From Rhodopseudomonas sp. P2A-2r (GTDB lineage: Bacteria > Pseudomonadota > Alphaproteobacteria > Rhizobiales > Xanthobacteraceae), in assembly GCF_026015985.1 (NCBI RefSeq), contig NZ_CP110389.1:1141001-1205000 (forward strand): a stretch of 64,000 bases of DNA, given 5' to 3'. Made by a program: the position numbers and the translations under genes. Below, one piece after another: positions 1 to 8,655 of the stretch. Below the pieces are notes generated by a model, which made no database searches, was not told the DNA's origin, and saw only the letters and a program-made list of their open reading frames with translations. Position 1 is the first letter of the stretch. The number at the start of each line of letters is the position of its first letter.

Positions 1-1
1 T

Positions 2-1303
2 GGCAGTGTCACCAAGCAGTCGGCGCTGACCTCGCCGACCACGGCGGCCGCCGGCAATGTCACGCTCGACCAGCAGCGCAACATCGACACCGTCAGGCTG
101 GCCAACAAGACCACCCTGCGCTTCGACGACACCACGGTGGAATTCGGCGCCTTCGGCGTCGACCGTCACCTGATGCACCCGATCTTCCAGTGGCTTGACT
201 ATCACTACCAGGACTACGGCGGCTTCGCCAAAGCCACCGACGACCGCAATATCGGTGGCTTCCGCAACGTTCTGGTCGCCGGCGTCAACGTCATCAACGG
301 CCGGATCGACAACAAGCAATATGTCAATGTCGGCGGCCAGAAGGGTGCGCTGGCCTCGTCGTCGATCGACAGTTCGAAGAACACCTCGGTCTATGTCGAG
401 GATTCCTTCTACTTCCTGCCGACGGTGGCGGCCGTAGCCGGCACCCAGTTCCTCTATGCGACGCGCAACCGCCAGGATCGTTTCCTGAGCGATGGCGACC
501 AGTCCGGCTCGACCAGCTTCAGCCTGTGGAGTCCGAAGGGCGGGCTGCTGTGGAACATCGATCCCACCTGGCAGGCCTATGGCAACGTCTCGCGCAGCGC
601 CGAGGTGCCAAGCTTCGGCGAGAGCGCATCGGGCCCGGGCATCCCGACAATCCCCTTCACCAGTATCCGGCCGCAGACCGCGACAACCTATGAAATAGGC
701 ACCCGCGGCAAGCGCCCTGATCTGACCTGGGAGCTCGGTTTCTATCGCGCCAATATCCGCAACGAGCTGCAATGCCTGTACAGCGCGTCCGGCAACTGCA
801 ACGTGACCAATGCCGATCGCACGATCCACCAGGGCATCGAGGCCGGCGTCGGTGCAGCGCTCTTCAAGGGACTGTTCGACACCGGCCCGGCACCCGACAA
901 GCTGTGGCTGAACCTCGCCTATACGCTGAACGACTTCCGCTTCGATAATGATGTGCTTTACGGCAACAACGTCCTGCCCGGCGCGCCGCGGCATTATCTG
1001 CGTGCCGAACTGCTCTACAAGCATGCCAACGGATTCTACATGGGCCCCAATCTCGAATGGGTGCCGGAATCCTATTATGTCGACAGCGCCAATACGCTGA
1101 AGACCGAGCCCTACGCCCTGCTGGGCCTCAAGGCCGGCATCGACAATGGTGGACCGGTGTCGGCCTATATCGAGGCCCGCAACATCACCAACAAGGCCTA
1201 CATCGCTTCGGCCTCGATCCTCGACAAGGCGACTGCCAGTTCGGCCCTGTTCGAGCCCGGCACCGGCCGCGCGGTCTATGCGGGGATGAAGTACCGGTGG
1301 TGA
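2..1303 (+). CDS. TonB-dependent outer-membrane receptor, C-terminal part (5' end outside window)
   Basis: The frame is open from the left edge, so this is the C-terminal part (about 430 residues) of a larger protein; a plug domain and TonB box would lie upstream. It shows a TonB-dependent receptor beta-barrel: alternating aromatic and polar strands, the family-typical stretch about PQTATTYEIGTRG near 690-735, and a final strand ending in Met-Lys-Tyr-Arg-Trp, the aromatic C-terminal residue needed for outer-membrane assembly. Such receptors import siderophores, cobalamin or other scarce ligands using TonB-ExbBD energy; the ligand cannot be told from this part. A strong hairpin follows 30 bases after the stop. 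Family call is secure, ligand unknown. Confidence 0.9.
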   Translation, partial: GSVTKQSALTSPTTAAAGNVTLDQQRNIDTVRLANKTTLRFDDTTVEFGAFGVDRHLMHPIFQWLDYHYQDYGGFAKATDDRNIGGFRNVLVAGVNVINGRIDNKQYVNVGGQKGALASSSIDSSKNTSVYVEDSFYFLPTVAAVAGTQFLYATRNRQDRFLSDGDQSGSTSFSLWSPKGGLLWNIDPTWQAYGNVSRSAEVPSFGESASGPGIPTIPFTSIRPQTATTYEIGTRGKRPDLTWELGFYRANIRNELQCLYSASGNCNVTNADRTIHQGIEAGVGAALFKGLFDTGPAPDKLWLNLAYTLNDFRFDNDVLYGNNVLPGAPRHYLRAELLYKHANGFYMGPNLEWVPESYYVDSANTLKTEPYALLGLKAGIDNGGPVSAYIEARNITNKAYIASASILDKATASSALFEPGTGRAVYAGMKYRW

Positions 1304-1333
1304 CGGCGTCTCCGCGGTAGGCGCATCGACTAC

Positions 1334-1363
1334 CACGAGGCGGCGCATGCGCGCCGCCTCGTG
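1334..1363 (+). terminator. Perfect 13-bp hairpin after the TonB receptor
   Basis: Arms CACGAGGCGGCGC (1334-1346) and its exact complement (1351-1363) enclose the loop ATGC. It lies 30 bases after the receptor stop codon and well before gntR. There is no T tract, so it is either a Rho-assisted terminator or an mRNA 3'-end stabiliser. Confidence 0.6.
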
Positions 1364-1504
1364 CGCTTCCCGGCGCCCTGCGACACAGCGAGACCGTTGA
1401 CGAGGCGCCGCACGGCCCGGATCGGTGCGACGCCAGATCGCACCGGCCGTTGCTATCCATCTGCGATATGCTGCATATGCGAACAAGCAAGCAGATGAAA
1501 TATA

Positions 1505-1541
1505 TTGGACACTTAAATTTTGTATACATATACAAAATTCA
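1505..1541 (+). promoter_or_regulatory. gntR promoter with embedded GntR-type operator
   Basis: The inverted repeat TTGTATA-CA-TATACAA occupies 1520-1535 with perfect 7-base arms; FCD-type GntR regulators commonly bind operators of this TNGTATACNA style. A plausible -35 TTGGAC (1505-1510) and -10 TATACA (1529-1534) place the -10 inside the operator and the start of transcription at or next to the ATG at 1541. No Shine-Dalgarno sequence precedes that ATG. Autoregulation and a leaderless mRNA are inferences. Confidence 0.55.
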
Positions 1542-2236
1542 TGAACCAGCGTCCGATCGCCGCCCGGCCCTATCTGCGGGATGAAGTCTATGCCGCCCTC
1601 AAGCTGCTGCTGAGCGCGCGGGCGGTCGGCATCGATGTGCCGGTACGGGTGCGCGAGGAAGAACTGGCGGCGGAGCTCGGCGTCAGCCGGACGCCGGTGC
1701 GCGAGGCGATGCGCCGGCTGGAGCAGGAGGGACTGGTGTCGTTCCGGCCGCGCCGCGGCGCACGGCTGATGCCGACCTCGCTGCCGGAATATCTGGAGTG
1801 GCTGTCGATCCGCGAAATGCTCGAGGGGCTCGCGGCGCGTGAGGTTGCCGCCAACGGTGCAGCGGATGTCGCCGGCCGGCTGCGTGCGGTGTTCGCCGGC
1901 TTCGACGAAGCCGGGGCGCTGGCGCGGCCGGCGGAATACGCCGAGGCCAACACGGCCTTTCACGCGCTGCTGATCCGCGAGAGCGGCAATTCGCTGCTCG
2001 ACAAGACCTGGCAATCCTTCGGGCACCTGAAAATGTCCGGCTTGCGCTTCATTGAGCGTCTGAACCGCGGCGCGCAATCGTTTCACGAGCACTACGGCAT
2101 CATCGACGCGATCGCGGCGCGCAATCCCGATCGGGCCGAGATGCTGGCGCGGTCCCATGTCCGCCTGTTGCGCGATCAGGCGAATGCCTCGCTCACCGAC
2201 TTTGACAACCTCAAGCAAAACGGAAAATCCGAATGA
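1541..2236 (+). CDS. GntR-family transcriptional regulator with FCD ligand domain
   Basis: About 231 residues. The N-terminal winged helix-turn-helix contains the GntR signature EELAAELGVSRTPVREAMRR and the following LEQEGLVSFRPRRGARL. The rest is an all-helical FCD domain as in FadR and related regulators; FCD proteins bind carboxylate-type ligands through metal-coordinating Asp/His residues. The ATG at 1541 is preferred to the in-frame TTG at 1520 because the TTG lies inside the operator palindrome. The stop overlaps the next gene (ATGA at 2233-2236), so it is the first gene of a catabolic cluster that it probably controls in response to a substrate or intermediate. The ligand is unknown. 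Confidence 0.88.
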   Translation: MNQRPIAARPYLRDEVYAALKLLLSARAVGIDVPVRVREEELAAELGVSRTPVREAMRRLEQEGLVSFRPRRGARLMPTSLPEYLEWLSIREMLEGLAAREVAANGAADVAGRLRAVFAGFDEAGALARPAEYAEANTAFHALLIRESGNSLLDKTWQSFGHLKMSGLRFIERLNRGAQSFHEHYGIIDAIAARNPDRAEMLARSHVRLLRDQANASLTDFDNLKQNGKSE

Positions 2237-3129
2237 TCTTTTTGACCTTTGCTGCCGCGGACGGATCGCATCTCGGTCTGCTCACCGGCGATGATGTACT
2301 TGACCTCACCGCGGCCTGGCCAAAGTCCGGCGCAGTTGTCGCGCCGCACCATGTCGGCGAGCTCGCCGAGGCCGGTGAGCCCGGGCTGGCGATCGTCCGC
2401 GATCTCGCCGCCGGCAAGCCGACCGGACTGCTGGCGCGCGGGTCACTGAAGCTGCTGGCGCCGATCCCGCGGCCGAAGAAGAACGTATTCTGCGTCGGAC
2501 GGAACTACAAGGAGCATATCGACGAGGGCATGCGCGCCCAGGGCAAGGCGCCGGCGCCGCTGCCTGTGGTGCCGGAGATCTTCACCAAGCCGCCGACCGC
2601 GGTGATCGCCGACGGCGACAGCATTCCGCAGCACGCCAATGTCACCGAACAGCTGGATTACGAGGTCGAGCTTGCCGTGATCGTCGGGCGGGGCGGCAGC
2701 AACATTGCAGCGAAGGATGCCTTCGATCACGTGTTCGGCTACTCGATCATCAACGACATCACCGGCCGCGACATGCAGCGCCGCTACGGACAATGGTTCA
2801 AGGGCAAGGGCCTCGATCGCTCCTGTCCGTTCGGGCCGGTGGTCGTCCACGTATCGGCGCTGCCGAATGTCGGCGATCTCCGCATCAGCAGCACCGTCAA
2901 TGGCGAGCTGCGCCAGGACAGCCGCACCAGCCGGATGATCTTCCCGATCCCGGAGATCTTCGAGCACCTGTCGCGTGGCATGACGCTGGAGCCCGGCGAT
3001 GTGATCGCCACGGGCACGCCGTCCGGCGTCGGCTATGCGATGACGCCGCCGCGTTTCCTGGTCAAGGGCGACAAGGTCACCGCCGAAATCGAAGGCATCG
3101 GCATTCTGCACAACGACATCGTCGCCTGA
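2233..3129 (+). CDS. Fumarylacetoacetate hydrolase (FAH) family protein
   Basis: 298 residues. It has a short N-terminal domain of about 75 residues, then the FAH fold. Visible motifs are FCVGRNYKEHIDEG, the metal-site strand YEVELAVIVGRGG, DITGRDMQRRYGQWFKGKG, and the C-terminal GDVIATGTPSGVG. The family hydrolyses C-C bonds of acylpyruvate-like compounds or decarboxylates, hydrates or isomerises 2-oxo acids in aromatic and other catabolic routes, with Mg or Mn. The start overlaps the gntR stop (ATGA), so translation is coupled. Its neighbours are a deacetylase-like enzyme and a periplasmic binding protein, which suggests breakdown of an imported carboxylate. The exact substrate cannot be assigned. 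Confidence 0.88.
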   Translation: MIFLTFAAADGSHLGLLTGDDVLDLTAAWPKSGAVVAPHHVGELAEAGEPGLAIVRDLAAGKPTGLLARGSLKLLAPIPRPKKNVFCVGRNYKEHIDEGMRAQGKAPAPLPVVPEIFTKPPTAVIADGDSIPQHANVTEQLDYEVELAVIVGRGGSNIAAKDAFDHVFGYSIINDITGRDMQRRYGQWFKGKGLDRSCPFGPVVVHVSALPNVGDLRISSTVNGELRQDSRTSRMIFPIPEIFEHLSRGMTLEPGDVIATGTPSGVGYAMTPPRFLVKGDKVTAEIEGIGILHNDIVA

Positions 3130-3154
3130 GCGCGCGCAATAACGGACCTATGTC

Positions 3155-4042
3155 ATGAGTGAATCCACCTCCATCCGCGTCCGCCGCGCCGGACCCGATT
3201 TCCGCTGGCCCAACGGCGCGCGCATCGGCATCGTATTCAATCTCGCCTACGAGGCCTGGTCCCCCGGCAAGGCGCCGGGCATCGGCCCCATGGGCAATGT
3301 GCTGCAACCCGGTTTCTTCGATACCAACGCGCATTCCTGGGCCAGCTACGGCGCGGTGCGCGGCATCCAGCGCCTGATCCGCATCGCGGCGGCGAACGGC
3401 GTGCGTACCAGCATCATGGTCAACGGCGTACTGGCCGAAACCCATCCCGGCGTGCTCAAGGAACTGCACGCCGCCGGCCACGAGATCGTCGTACATTCCT
3501 ACGGCATGGATGTCATCCCGGTGTATTTCGACGAGGCCGGCGAGGTCGCCAATATCCGTCGCACCACCGACCTGATCAGCGCCGTCACCGGCGAGAAACC
3601 GCGCGGCTGGATCAGCCCACGCGGCACCGGCAGCCCGATCAGCGCGCGCCTGCTGGCGCAGGAAGGCTACGTCTGGTTCGGCGATTGCAACGACGACGAC
3701 CTGCCGTCGATCATCGAGCACGGCGGCGCGCGCATCGTCGGCATTCCGCTCACCATGGACGTCAACGATCTGCCGCACAGCATCCGCTACGGAAATGCGC
3801 CGGCCGCATTGGTCGAACAGTTCAAGGCGATCCTCGACAATGCCCCGCGCGCCGATGCCGCGCCGTTCATGCTCGATGTCACCGCGCATACCCATGTCTA
3901 TGGGCGTCCGGCCGGAGCCTGGGCCTATGACGCGATGATCAAGCTGGCCAAGGCCCGTGACGACGTCTGGATCGGCACCCGCATGGAGATTGCCGAATAC
4001 GCGCTGGCACAGGAGCAAACCTTCACCGACCAGGCGATCTGA
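3155..4042 (+). CDS. Polysaccharide deacetylase (NodB/PuuE-like) family protein
   Basis: 295 residues. Most similar in plan to the PuuE/allantoinase-like branch of carbohydrate esterase 4 proteins: an N-terminal RWPNGARIGIVFNLAYEAW strand, the block GHEIVVHSYGMD near residues 108-118, GWISPRGTGSP near 155, and the late motif TAHTHVYGRPAG. The usual Asp-Asp metal motif of strand one (FDDG) is replaced by FNLAYE, as in PuuE-like members, which often act on C-N bonds of cyclic amides rather than on sugars. It lies 25 bases after the FAH gene in the same operon. A role as amidohydrolase in the cluster's pathway is an inference. Confidence 0.8.
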   Translation: MSESTSIRVRRAGPDFRWPNGARIGIVFNLAYEAWSPGKAPGIGPMGNVLQPGFFDTNAHSWASYGAVRGIQRLIRIAAANGVRTSIMVNGVLAETHPGVLKELHAAGHEIVVHSYGMDVIPVYFDEAGEVANIRRTTDLISAVTGEKPRGWISPRGTGSPISARLLAQEGYVWFGDCNDDDLPSIIEHGGARIVGIPLTMDVNDLPHSIRYGNAPAALVEQFKAILDNAPRADAAPFMLDVTAHTHVYGRPAGAWAYDAMIKLAKARDDVWIGTRMEIAEYALAQEQTFTDQAI

Positions 4043-4084
4043 CCAGAGGCGCGAAAAGCGCCCTTACATCAGCGAGGAAACACC

Positions 4085-5059
4085 ATGTCACTTACCTTCG
4101 GACGATGCATCGTCGCGGCCGCGCTCGCGGCGACGGTGATTGCCACCAGCGCTGCGGTGGCTCAACAGCCCTATCCATCGCAGCCTGTGAAGTTGCTTGT
4201 CGCCTTCGCGCCTGGGGGGCCCGCCGATATCATCGCACGTATCCTCGGACAGAAGCTCAACGAGCATTGGCACCAGCCGGTGGTGATCGAGAACCGGGTC
4301 GGCGCGGGCGGCAACATCGCTGCGGCCTTCGTCGCCAAGGCGGAGCCGAACGGCTACACCATTCTTGTCACCACCAGCGCCTTTGCAGTCAATCCCAGCC
4401 TGTCGGCCAAAGCCGGCTATGCGCCCGATCAGTTCAAGGCTGCGGTCATCGCCGCCACCACGCCTAACCTGATCGTCGGTGCGCCGGATCTGAAGGCAAA
4501 GACCCTGCGCGACGTGATCGCGACGACAAATGCCGAGAACTACACCTATGGCACCGCCGGCGTCGGAACTACGCCCCATCTGTCGGCAGAAAAGATCTTT
4601 CGCCTGACCGCCAAGGTGCCAGTGGTGCATGCGCCGTTCACCGGCGCTGGTCCGGCGCTGAATTCGGTGATGGGCGGTCATACTGCACTGGCCAGCGTCG
4701 CCCTGCCGGCGGCGATGGAGCTGGTCAAGGGCGGGCAGGTTCGGCCGCTGGCCGTCACCAGCAAGGACCGCATGCCATCATTGCCCGACGTTCCCACCGC
4801 GCGGGAGCTGGGACTGAGCGACGACGAGGATGCGACGTGGGTGGCCTTCCTGCTGCCGGAGAAGACGCCGCCGGATGTTGTCGACAAGCTGAACGCCGAC
4901 GTCAACGCGGTGCTGGTCGACGCGGCGATCCGCGACCAGCTCGACCGCATCGGCTTCAGCCCGATCGGCGGCACAGCGGTCGCGTCCGATGCCTATGTGC
5001 GCAAGGAATTCGTGAAATGGGGTGAGGTTATTCGCAAGCTCGACCTGAAACAGGACTAG
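4085..5059 (+). CDS. Tripartite tricarboxylate transporter (Bug family) substrate-binding protein
   Basis: 324 residues. It has a clear signal peptide ending about VAQQPYPSQPV, then the Bug hallmarks: VKLLVAFAPGGPADIIAR (ligand-carboxylate loop), VVIENRVGAGGNIAA and the later TSKDRMPSLPDVPTARELG. These periplasmic proteins capture small carboxylates and hand them to TctA/TctB membrane subunits. No TctA or TctB lies in the window, so this is an orphan receptor relying on a distant permease or acting as a sensor. Fourth gene of the gntR cluster, 42 bases after the deacetylase gene with AGGAAA just before the ATG. It ends directly against the stop of the convergent HtrA-like gene. Confidence 0.9.
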   Translation: MSLTFGRCIVAAALAATVIATSAAVAQQPYPSQPVKLLVAFAPGGPADIIARILGQKLNEHWHQPVVIENRVGAGGNIAAAFVAKAEPNGYTILVTTSAFAVNPSLSAKAGYAPDQFKAAVIAATTPNLIVGAPDLKAKTLRDVIATTNAENYTYGTAGVGTTPHLSAEKIFRLTAKVPVVHAPFTGAGPALNSVMGGHTALASVALPAAMELVKGGQVRPLAVTSKDRMPSLPDVPTARELGLSDDEDATWVAFLLPEKTPPDVVDKLNADVNAVLVDAAIRDQLDRIGFSPIGGTAVASDAYVRKEFVKWGEVIRKLDLKQD

Positions 5060-6031
5060 CTAGTGCATTCTTGGCGCCTTCAGCAGTTTGGCGCGATCGG
5101 TTGAGACCAGCACCACGTTGAAGGTGTCGCCCTCGCGGTTGAGCGTCAGCGGCACATCGACGCCGGCGGGGCCCAGCGCCCATAGCCGGCGATAGAACTC
5201 GGTGGCGCTGGAGACGGGTTTGCCCTTCACCGCCAGGATCATGTCGCCGGTGCGCAATTCGGCGCCGGCGGCCGGTCCCTTGGCGGCGATGCCGACCACC
5301 ACGACCTTGTCCTCCATTTCCGTGGTGTACATGCCGAGCCACGGTCGCGCCGGCTTATTGACGCGGCCGAACTTGCGGAGATCGTCGAGCACCGGCTTCA
5401 GCAGGTCGATCGGCACCGTCATGTTGAGATGCTCGCTCTTGCCGCCGTGCTCGCGCTCGATCTGCAGCGAGCCGATGCCGATCAGTTCGCCGCGCTCGGA
5501 GATCAGCGCAGCGCCGCCCCAGTTCGGATGGGCGGGATGGGTAAAGATGGCGTCGTCAAGCAGATATTCCCAATAGCCGGCGAATTCCTGTCGCGCGGCG
5601 ACGTGCCCAGCCACCGAGCGCGTCCGTCCGCCCACGCCGCCGACCACCACGCGATCGCCGACGTCGACGCTGCTCGAATTGCCGAGCGGCAGCGGATCGA
5701 GATCCAGCGGGCCGAGCGCCTGCACCAGGCCGAAGCCGGTCTCCGGGTCGACGCCGAGCGCGTGACCCTGCACCACGCGGCCGTCGCCGAGATGCAGCCA
5801 GACGGTCTCCGCCTCGGTGATCAGGTAGCCGATGGTCAGCACCAGCCCGGCGTCGATCACCACGCCGTTGCCGGCGCGTTCGGTGCCCAGCGTATCGGCG
5901 GTGAAGGCATCGTTGGGGATGATGGCATGGACCCCGACCACCGAAGCCAGCGCGTGCTCCAGATCGAAGCTGTAATCCTCGGCGCGCGGCTGCGCCGCCG
6001 ACGGCACCTTCCATTCAGTCAATGAGGGCAT
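5060..6031 (-). CDS. HtrA/S1C trypsin-like protein with PDZ domain, catalytic triad apparently lost
   Basis: 323 residues: chymotrypsin-like fold (about 25-215) followed by one PDZ domain (about 230-315, PWLGMYTTEMEDKVVVVGI...AAGAELRTGDMILAVKGKPV). In HtrA enzymes the triad sits in T-N-x-H-V, D-x-x-T-D-L-A and G-N-S-G-G. Here these read LTIGYL (residues 65-70, Tyr at the His place), DPETGFGL (95-102, Gly at the Asp place) and PNWGG (169-173, Trp171 at the Ser place). No signal peptide is seen. It is therefore likely a cytoplasmic non-catalytic scaffold or chaperone rather than a protease. Convergent with the binding-protein gene. A GTATAC half-site resembling the gntR operator lies upstream at about 6068-6073. 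Confidence 0.85.
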   Translation of the reverse strand: MPSLTEWKVPSAAQPRAEDYSFDLEHALASVVGVHAIIPNDAFTADTLGTERAGNGVVIDAGLVLTIGYLITEAETVWLHLGDGRVVQGHALGVDPETGFGLVQALGPLDLDPLPLGNSSSVDVGDRVVVGGVGGRTRSVAGHVAARQEFAGYWEYLLDDAIFTHPAHPNWGGAALISERGELIGIGSLQIEREHGGKSEHLNMTVPIDLLKPVLDDLRKFGRVNKPARPWLGMYTTEMEDKVVVVGIAAKGPAAGAELRTGDMILAVKGKPVSSATEFYRRLWALGPAGVDVPLTLNREGDTFNVVLVSTDRAKLLKAPRMH

Positions 6032-6166
6032 GCAGCCTTCCTTCTAACGAGCGCCAGCGTCACAAAGTATACATGCAGTTTAGGCGATTGTAAGGTCCGC
6101 CGCGGGGTGGCGGATTGTCGTGCCTTTTCGGAAGAAAGAGTGGTCTGAACGGCCTGGGGGATCCGG

Positions 6167-8596
6167 ATGCTTTTTGTGACGCGAGAGTTTCTGTTGGGAT
6201 TCCTGCCGATCGTGCTGGGGGCATTCCATGTCGCTCTGGCCCTTGGATTTCACAGGCTGCTGCTGCCGATCCTGCTGGTCTCGTCGGTGGTGTTCTATGC
6301 GTGGGGCAACCCCTGGCAGACGCCGATTCTGGCGACGTCCATCCTGGTCAACTATTTCGCCGGGCGCGTCCTCTGCGAGGTGGCCATGTCGGCGTCGCAC
6401 CGCAAGGTCGTGTTCATCCTCGCGCTCGTCTTCAATCTGGGCATGCTTGCATTCTTCAAGTATTCCAATTTCGCCCTCGCCAATCTGGCGGAATTGTTCG
6501 GCGTGGCGCTCCCCCATCTGGACGTCGCGCTGCCGATCGGCATTTCATTCTATACGTTCACGCAGATCGCGTTTCTGGTCGACATCTACAGCAAGGGACA
6601 AAGGCAGCGCGATCTCGCCAGCTACGGACTGTTTGTCACTTACTTTCCGCACCTGATCGCCGGCCCTATCATCCATTGGCGCGAGATGATGCCGCAGTTC
6701 AGGATGCTCGGCCGCAGCGATGGCTTCGTCTTTTGCTCGGCCGCTTACGCCACCCTGTTGATCGAGGGCACCTGTCTGTTTTCGGTCGGACTGCTGAAGA
6801 AGCTGCTGATCGCCGATCAACTGAGCGTGTTCGTCGATCTCGGTTACAAGAACGTGGCGGCACTGAGCTTCGCCGATGCCTGGCTGCTCAGCCTGGCCTA
6901 TACGTTTCAGCTCTATTTCGACTTCTCCGGCTATGCCGACATGGCCGTGGGCATATCGCTGCTGTTCGGAATCCGGCTCCCGTTCAATTTCAACTCTCCG
7001 TACAAGGCGGACTCGATCCAGGACTTCTGGCGCCGCTGGCACATCACGCTGTCGCGCTGGTTGCGTGACTATCTCTACATCCCGCTCGGCGGCAATCGCG
7101 CATCAACGGCCGGCGTCTATCGCAACCTGTTTGTCACGTTCCTGCTCGGCGGATTGTGGCACGGCGCGGCCTGGACCTTTATCGCCTGGGGAGCGCTGCA
7201 CGGCCTGGGTTGCTGCGTGCAGAAGGCGTGGGCGTCGCGCGGGTTGCGCATGCCAGGGCCGCTGGCCATCGTCGTCACTTTCCTGTTCGTCAATTTCGCC
7301 TGGGTCTATTTTCGGGCGCCGGATCTCGCCACTGCCCACAGCGTTCTGGCCGCGATGATGTCTCCCGGCCCCGGCCTGTCGACGTTGATGTATCAAGCCT
7401 GCCCGCTGCTGCTGGTTGCTGCGCTGATCGTCTGGCTTCTTCCGAACAGCCAGAACATTGCAGCCGCGGACTGGCGCTGGCGGATTCCGCTTTCCGGCGT
7501 GCTGGCAGGTGCGGCGGCGGTTGTCGCCATGGTCGCGACAAATACGTCGATCTCTTCCCCTTCATCTATTATAATTTCTGACGTGGGAAAGCTCCTGACA
7601 TTCGCCGTGTCCACAGTCGCAGGCGCGCTGCTCTGCGCGCTCGGGCTGACGGCGTCCTACGACTTCTTCACCACGAGCAACCGCAGGATCCCCTTCGGCT
7701 ATCCGCAGTTCCTGCTGGAGAACATTGCCGCGCCGCGCATCGTTATCGATGCCGGATCGAGCTCGATGTTCGGCATCGAGCCCGGCCTGATCGAACAGGC
7801 CTTTTCCATGCCGGTGATCGACGTCGCCGACAATGGCAGCATTCCGCTGGAGATGAAGATCTATCGCCTGCTGAAATATGCGCGGCAGGGCGATACGCTG
7901 ATCCTGCCGTTCGAATGGGTCTACTATACGCGTGACGAGGTGCCGCAGGATTTCACCGACAAGACGCCCGATGAATATGCCGCCTATTACGCCAGCCAGC
8001 CTTTCCTCGCGCGGGTGGCATTCGCCGTGCAACACCTGTCGCTGCACAACCTGTCGGATGGCGGCAGGCTCTATTTGAGGAAGGATCTGTGGCCGGGGCA
8101 TGTCAGCCGCATCAAGGCCGACATGGCGAAGTGGCCGCTGGGTGACCGCAAGGATGATTCACGGCGGCGGTCAAGTGTCGAGGGCATCGGTTGCGCCGAT
8201 TACATTGCCGCCACCGGCAACATTCCTCCCGTCGTCGAGTGGGCAGCGAAACAGCTGGCCGGACTACAGACGCAGCGCGGCGTGCGCATCTATGTGACAT
8301 GGCCGGCGGTCGCCGGGACGAATTGCTACGCGCTGGCGAACGGCCGGTTGCCGATCGCCGACCAGGCCCGCGCGATCTTTCAGCGGCATGGCATAGCGGT
8401 GGTCGGCGAACCCGAAGATTCATACTTTTCGCCGGAGCATATGCTCGACACCTACTATCACGTGGACAGCGGCGCGGCGCGGCTGCGCACCGAGCGGCTG
8501 ATCGGGCGGCTTCAGGATGCCGGCCTGAAAGCCGGCGCTCCGGCCGGCAAGCCGACGATCTTGCTGGCGGAGGAGGCGGTGCGCGGTCTGCCTTAG
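6167..8596 (+). CDS. MBOAT membrane O-acyltransferase with C-terminal SGNH-like extension
   Basis: 809 residues. Residues 1 to about 470 are an AlgI/DltB-type MBOAT protein with multiple membrane helices. Diagnostic pieces are FQLYFDFSGYADMAVGISL, FWRRWHITLSRWLRDYLYIP and GGLWHGAAWTFIAWGALHG, with His332 as the conserved catalytic His. After a last membrane segment near 490-510 there are about 300 further residues with DAGSSSMFGIEP (about 527) and DTYYHVDSGAARL (about 760), placed like the nucleophile and Asp-His blocks of AlgX/DltD-type SGNH proteins. The MBOAT part would pass acyl groups across the membrane and the tail could transfer them to an envelope polymer. Stand-alone gene without alginate or dlt genes nearby. 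The MBOAT call is firm; the tail is tentative. Confidence 0.88.
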   Translation: MLFVTREFLLGFLPIVLGAFHVALALGFHRLLLPILLVSSVVFYAWGNPWQTPILATSILVNYFAGRVLCEVAMSASHRKVVFILALVFNLGMLAFFKYSNFALANLAELFGVALPHLDVALPIGISFYTFTQIAFLVDIYSKGQRQRDLASYGLFVTYFPHLIAGPIIHWREMMPQFRMLGRSDGFVFCSAAYATLLIEGTCLFSVGLLKKLLIADQLSVFVDLGYKNVAALSFADAWLLSLAYTFQLYFDFSGYADMAVGISLLFGIRLPFNFNSPYKADSIQDFWRRWHITLSRWLRDYLYIPLGGNRASTAGVYRNLFVTFLLGGLWHGAAWTFIAWGALHGLGCCVQKAWASRGLRMPGPLAIVVTFLFVNFAWVYFRAPDLATAHSVLAAMMSPGPGLSTLMYQACPLLLVAALIVWLLPNSQNIAAADWRWRIPLSGVLAGAAAVVAMVATNTSISSPSSIIISDVGKLLTFAVSTVAGALLCALGLTASYDFFTTSNRRIPFGYPQFLLENIAAPRIVIDAGSSSMFGIEPGLIEQAFSMPVIDVADNGSIPLEMKIYRLLKYARQGDTLILPFEWVYYTRDEVPQDFTDKTPDEYAAYYASQPFLARVAFAVQHLSLHNLSDGGRLYLRKDLWPGHVSRIKADMAKWPLGDRKDDSRRRSSVEGIGCADYIAATGNIPPVVEWAAKQLAGLQTQRGVRIYVTWPAVAGTNCYALANGRLPIADQARAIFQRHGIAVVGEPEDSYFSPEHMLDTYYHVDSGAARLRTERLIGRLQDAGLKAGAPAGKPTILLAEEAVRGLP

Positions 8597-8655
8597 CAAC
8601 GGGGTGTCGGCAGTCTCGATGGAGATTGTCGTCACTCCGCGGACATGGCTTCACG

